This document shows positions 60,975-64,000 of a DNA stretch of 64,000 nt, piece after piece. The position numbers and the translations under genes are program-made. Source of the DNA: Marinobacter sp. NP-4(2019) (GTDB lineage: Bacteria > Pseudomonadota > Gammaproteobacteria > Pseudomonadales > Oleiphilaceae); NCBI RefSeq assembly GCF_003994855.1, contig NZ_CP034142.1, positions 4,402,001-4,466,000 on the forward strand. The letters run 5' to 3'. Numbering within the stretch: position 1 is the stretch's first letter; every line of letters begins with the position of its first letter. The notes beneath the pieces are model-generated. The model made no database searches, was not told the DNA's origin, and saw only the letters and a program-made list of their open reading frames with translations.

Positions 60975-61541
60975 TCAGTCGTTGTCGTTTTTGGTAATCA
61001 CCAACACCACCTCTCCCACATCCACGCCCCATTTACTCATGGTGGTCTGGTTGATGAGAGTGTCCGGTGTCACCAGATACATCCAGTCGTCCATGCGGAC
61101 GTCGATGGTGCCATCGCCATATGACACACGTAATACGTAATTCATGTGGATGGCATTGCCCTGCCATCGCATGGTACCCGGCTCCACCACGTCTCCGGCA
61201 TCGGCGTGATAGCCGGCATCGGAAGGTGTCAGCGTCCAGGTCCGGGTCTGCACTTCACCGTCGTCGAAGCGAAATACTTCGTCCAGCGTGCCCACACCCC
61301 GGGCATCCCAGCTGGCATCGATATCGGCATCGAACGTCCGGATAACCTTCCCCGACCAATCCTTGACCACGCCTTGCGCGGAAAGTTCGCCATCAAAGAA
61401 ACGGTCGGGAACCAGTTGTGGATGGCGGTCGCCGTAGTCGTCCAGGGTCGGCCCGGCGCATCCAGCCAGAATCACTGTCAACAATAACCACAAGGGTAAT
61501 CGCAGGCCAGCCTGTGTAGCGGAAGGTCTGGGTATTTGCAT
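60975..61541 (-). CDS. DUF3833 lipoprotein
   Basis: A 188-residue lipoprotein of the DUF3833 family. The signal ends in LAGCAG, making Cys28 the lipidated residue. The mature domain has the family segments FFDGELSAQGVVKDWSGKV (near 48-66) and YVLRVSYGDGTIDVRMDDWMY (in parts). Function is unknown; members often sit in envelope-stress or lipid-related neighbourhoods. It lies 11 bases upstream of the adaptor gene on the same strand, so it may share its transcript. Confidence 0.85.
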   Translation of the reverse strand: MQIPRPSATQAGLRLPLWLLLTVILAGCAGPTLDDYGDRHPQLVPDRFFDGELSAQGVVKDWSGKVIRTFDADIDASWDARGVGTLDEVFRFDDGEVQTRTWTLTPSDAGYHADAGDVVEPGTMRWQGNAIHMNYVLRVSYGDGTIDVRMDDWMYLVTPDTLINQTTMSKWGVDVGEVVLVITKNDND

Positions 61542-61788
61542 GACTTTTACACTCCCGAAGCAGAATTCACTGACACACCACTTCCGGGGAATACGCCCAC
61601 AGCCAGGTTTTCGATCAACCCTTCATCTGCCCCCGGTTCCGATATCGTCATTTCAGCCAATTGTCTTTTCTGACAGGCGGGCTGGCGGTTTTCGTCAATG
61701 GAACACCTGTTTGAATGCCGTAAAACATTTGTCATCGGAGGGCCCGTTGCCTTCCACCCGATTTCCCTTACAGGACAGAGGTACTGTT

Positions 61789-63609
61789 ATGCCGGTTTAC
61801 AAGGCGCCCCTGCGCGACATGAAATTTCTGCTCAACGATGTGTTTGACTACCCCGGTCACTACGCGTCGCTGAGAAGCGGCGAAAACGCCACCCCGGACA
61901 TTGTTGAGGCGATCCTCAGTGAGTGCGGAAAATTCTGCGAGGAAGTGCTCAGTCCGCTGTATCAGCCCGGTGACGAAGAAGGCTGTAAGCTGGCAGACGG
62001 TGTGGTCACCACGCCGAAGGGCTACAAGGAAGCCTACGAGCAGTACGCCATGGGTGGCTGGCAGGGACTGTCCGCACCGGAAGAGTACGGCGGTCAGGGC
62101 CTGCCCGCTTCCATGGGTCTGCTGAAACAGGAAATGATGGGCACCGCCAACTGGCCGTTCTCGATGTACCCGGGCCTGTCCCTGGGCGCCATGAATACCA
62201 TTTACCTGCATGGCTCCGAGGATCAGAAACAAACCTACCTGGTACCACTGACGGAAGGCACCTGGGGCGGCACCATGTGTCTGACGGAACCCCAGTGCGG
62301 TACCGACCTGGGCCAGGTCAAAACCAAAGCGGAACCCCAGGCCGATGGCAGCTACAAGCTCACTGGTACCAAGATTTTCATCTCCTCCGGTGACCACGAT
62401 CTGACCGAGAACATTGTCCACATTGTGCTGGCACGGCTGCCGGATGCACCCAAGGGCACCAAGGGGATCAGCCTGTTTATCGTTCCCAAGTTCCTGCCGG
62501 ACGGCAACGGCGGTATCGGCGAGCGCAACGGCGTGAACTGCGGCAGCCTGGAAAAGAAAATGGGTATCAAGGCATCCGCCACCTGTGTGATGAATTTTGA
62601 CGAAGCCACCGGATTCCTGATCGGTCCGGAAAACGAAGGTCTGAACTGCATGTTCACCTTCATGAACACCGCCCGCATCGGTACCGCCATCCAGGGTGTC
62701 GGTCCGGCTGAGCTGTCCTATCAGTGGGCCCTGGACTACGCCAAGGAACGCCGCTCGATGCGTGCGCTGTCCGGCAAGAAAGACCCCGAACACGTGGCCG
62801 ACGCGCTGATTCACCACGCCGACGTACGTCGCATGCTGCTGACCCAGAAAGCCATCGCCGAGGGTGGACGCGGGATGCTGTACTACGCCGCCAGGGTGGC
62901 CGATCACATGGTGGAGGGGCACTCAGAAGGCGATGAGAAGAAAGCCGCGAAATACGACGACAAACTCGGTTTCCTGACACCGATCCTCAAGGGCTTCCTG
63001 ACCGAGTTGGGTAACGAGGCGGCGAATATCGGCATGCAGGTGTTCGGCGGCCACGGTTACATCCGCGAGCACGGCATGGAGCAGATTGCCCGTGATACCC
63101 GCATCGCCACCCTGTACGAAGGCACCACCGGTATTCAGGCACTGGATCTTCTGGGCCGCAAGGTGCTGCTGATGACCCAGGGTGGTGCGGTACGCGAGTT
63201 CACCCTGATCATCGCGAATTTCGCCCGCAAGCACCTGACCGACAAGCGACTGCGGCCATTCGCGGTGGAACTGCTGAAGCTCACCGCACAATGGAACCTG
63301 CTGACCGTTCGCATCATGCTGGCGGCCCGCAAGGACCGGGATGTGGTCAGCGCCGCCGCCCACGACTTCCTGATGTACAGCGGTTATGTGTCCATGGCCT
63401 ACATCTGGGCCCGTCAGGCGGCGGTCGCTGCCGACAAGCTGGACAACGGCGGTGACGAATCCGAGGAGTTCTACAAGGCCAAACTGGCCACTGCGGAATT
63501 CTACTACGAACGCCTGCTGCCCCGCGCCCAGGCCCACGCCACCAGCATGCTCAGCCCCAGCAAGAACCTGATGCAACTGGACGCAGAGGACATGAGCTTT
63601 ACCGCCTGA
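61789..63609 (+). CDS. Acyl-CoA dehydrogenase, large bacterial type
   Basis: A 606-residue FAD enzyme for the first step of fatty-acid beta-oxidation. It starts MPVYKAPLRDMKFLLNDVF at ATG 61789. The CLTEPQCGTDLGQVKTKAEP and FISSGDHDLTENIVHIVLARL segments and YEGTTGIQALDLLGRK belong to the long (about 600-residue) dehydrogenases with an extra C-terminal domain. It probably acts on medium- to long-chain acyl-CoA and fits an alkane-using lifestyle. It stands alone and is followed by a good terminator. An open frame extends upstream to 61540 without family similarity. Confidence 0.93.
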   Translation: MPVYKAPLRDMKFLLNDVFDYPGHYASLRSGENATPDIVEAILSECGKFCEEVLSPLYQPGDEEGCKLADGVVTTPKGYKEAYEQYAMGGWQGLSAPEEYGGQGLPASMGLLKQEMMGTANWPFSMYPGLSLGAMNTIYLHGSEDQKQTYLVPLTEGTWGGTMCLTEPQCGTDLGQVKTKAEPQADGSYKLTGTKIFISSGDHDLTENIVHIVLARLPDAPKGTKGISLFIVPKFLPDGNGGIGERNGVNCGSLEKKMGIKASATCVMNFDEATGFLIGPENEGLNCMFTFMNTARIGTAIQGVGPAELSYQWALDYAKERRSMRALSGKKDPEHVADALIHHADVRRMLLTQKAIAEGGRGMLYYAARVADHMVEGHSEGDEKKAAKYDDKLGFLTPILKGFLTELGNEAANIGMQVFGGHGYIREHGMEQIARDTRIATLYEGTTGIQALDLLGRKVLLMTQGGAVREFTLIIANFARKHLTDKRLRPFAVELLKLTAQWNLLTVRIMLAARKDRDVVSAAAHDFLMYSGYVSMAYIWARQAAVAADKLDNGGDESEEFYKAKLATAEFYYERLLPRAQAHATSMLSPSKNLMQLDAEDMSFTA

Positions 63610-63631
63610 TCCTCCCGGATCTTGCCCTGAA

Positions 63632-63658
63632 AGAGGAGCCGCCCGGCTCCTCTTTTTT
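63632..63658 (+). terminator. Intrinsic terminator after the acyl-CoA dehydrogenase
   Basis: AGAGGAGCCG and CGGCTCCTCT pair perfectly around CC, followed by TTTTT. Confidence 0.92.
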
Positions 63659-63742
63659 ATCTTCCCCGCCTTACATCTTCGTCAACCTGAAGCGACTGAC
63701 AGGTTAACTGTCGCCTTTAACAACATTGACATTGATCAATAA

Positions 63743-63761
63743 GTTATTGAGAATCATTCGC
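63743..63761 (+). promoter_or_regulatory. Fur-like box
   Basis: GTTATTGAGAATCATTCGC agrees with 14 of 19 positions of the Fur consensus. A TTGACA at 63726-63731 lies just upstream, so the box would cover the -10 region of the promoter for the next gene. Confidence 0.65.
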
Positions 63762-63822
63762 ACCTTATTTATCGTTTGATAAATCACCTGTTAGTAAAAT
63801 TAACAAACGGACGATCCTGCCC

Positions 63823-64000
63823 ATGTCTGATCACCCTGCATTTTCAAGTACTGCCGTGACACCGCCGTTGTCGCCAGACAGCGCCAAGACCGATCATTTC
63901 CTGTTCAACAGCACCAACCTGACGCATTACCGCAGCAGCCTGCTCCAGGGGCTGGACCTGATCGAGGCGCGGATGAAAAAGGTCAAACAACCATTCAGCG
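63823..64000 (+). CDS. Start of an iron-regulated gene, possibly a PLP-dependent decarboxylase (3' end outside the window)
   Basis: Fifty-nine residues are visible from ATG 63823 before the window ends. The segment FLFNSTNLTHYRSSLLQGLD resembles the N-terminus of pyridoxal-phosphate group II decarboxylases of the kind used for siderophore building blocks (for example diaminobutyrate decarboxylase), but the fragment is too short to be certain. The Fur-like box 60 bases upstream supports an iron-related role. Confidence 0.45.
   Translation, partial: MSDHPAFSSTAVTPPLSPDSAKTDHFLFNSTNLTHYRSSLLQGLDLIEARMKKVKQPFS

Overview
The window looks like a chromosomal segment of a marine, hydrocarbon-associated gammaproteobacterium. 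An Alcanivorax- or Marinobacter-like oil degrader is the best guess; this rests on gene content and order (parAB-rsmG-mnmG beside a complete atp operon and glmUS, many acyl-CoA dehydrogenases, a naphthenic-acid cluster), not on a database search. No tRNA, rRNA, CRISPR array or prophage was seen.

Layout. 1-5.5 kb: the end of an unrecognised, probably exported acidic protein, a predicted outer-membrane barrel protein, a Glu/Leu-type dehydrogenase and a quinone-oxidoreductase-like enzyme. 5.6-16.3 kb: a chromosomal integron. It has an intI tyrosine recombinase with a LexA box in its promoter, an attI core, and about fifteen cassettes on the minus strand separated by fourteen recognisable attC sites. 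Cassettes encode a SUKH protein, a RibD-like deaminase, four small membrane proteins, a RelE/Phd toxin-antitoxin pair, a membrane-anchored PD-(D/E)XK-like protein, a DUF3024 protein and several unknowns. An IS3-family element is inserted inside one attC, and the distal end holds decayed VOC and GNAT cassettes. 16.3-26.5 kb: class Ia ribonucleotide reductase (nrdA, nrdB) behind a cobalamin riboswitch, a DUF3047 protein, a periplasmic solute-binding protein, a SulP transporter coupled to a universal stress protein, and an NhaB antiporter.

26.7-36.4 kb: two divergent operons that together encode cyclohexanecarboxylate degradation. AliA makes the CoA thioester, AliB dehydrogenates it, BadK hydrates, BadH oxidises, BadI opens the ring to pimeloyl-CoA, PimC/PimD start its beta-oxidation, and GcdH converts glutaryl-CoA to crotonyl-CoA. 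A MarR-type BadR closes the plus-strand operon. 36.3-41.2 kb: a DadA-like oxidase behind a tandem glycine riboswitch, a remnant of a second MarR gene, and a TonB-dependent siderophore receptor with its AraC regulator. 41.2-56.3 kb: glmS, glmU, atpIBEFHAGDC, parA, parB, rsmG and mnmG, all on the minus strand. A 380-bp intergenic region upstream of mnmG carries two perfect DnaA boxes and is a candidate replication origin. 56.7-64 kb: an RND efflux pump and its adaptor, a DUF3833 lipoprotein, a large acyl-CoA dehydrogenase, and the start of an iron-regulated gene with a Fur-like box.

The points most worth a second look are the integron with its uncharacterised, possibly defensive cassettes, the complete cycloalkane-carboxylate cluster, the B12 switch on a B12-independent reductase, the glycine switch on a DadA-like oxidase, a terminator embedded in a signal-peptide coding region, and the DnaA-box region.
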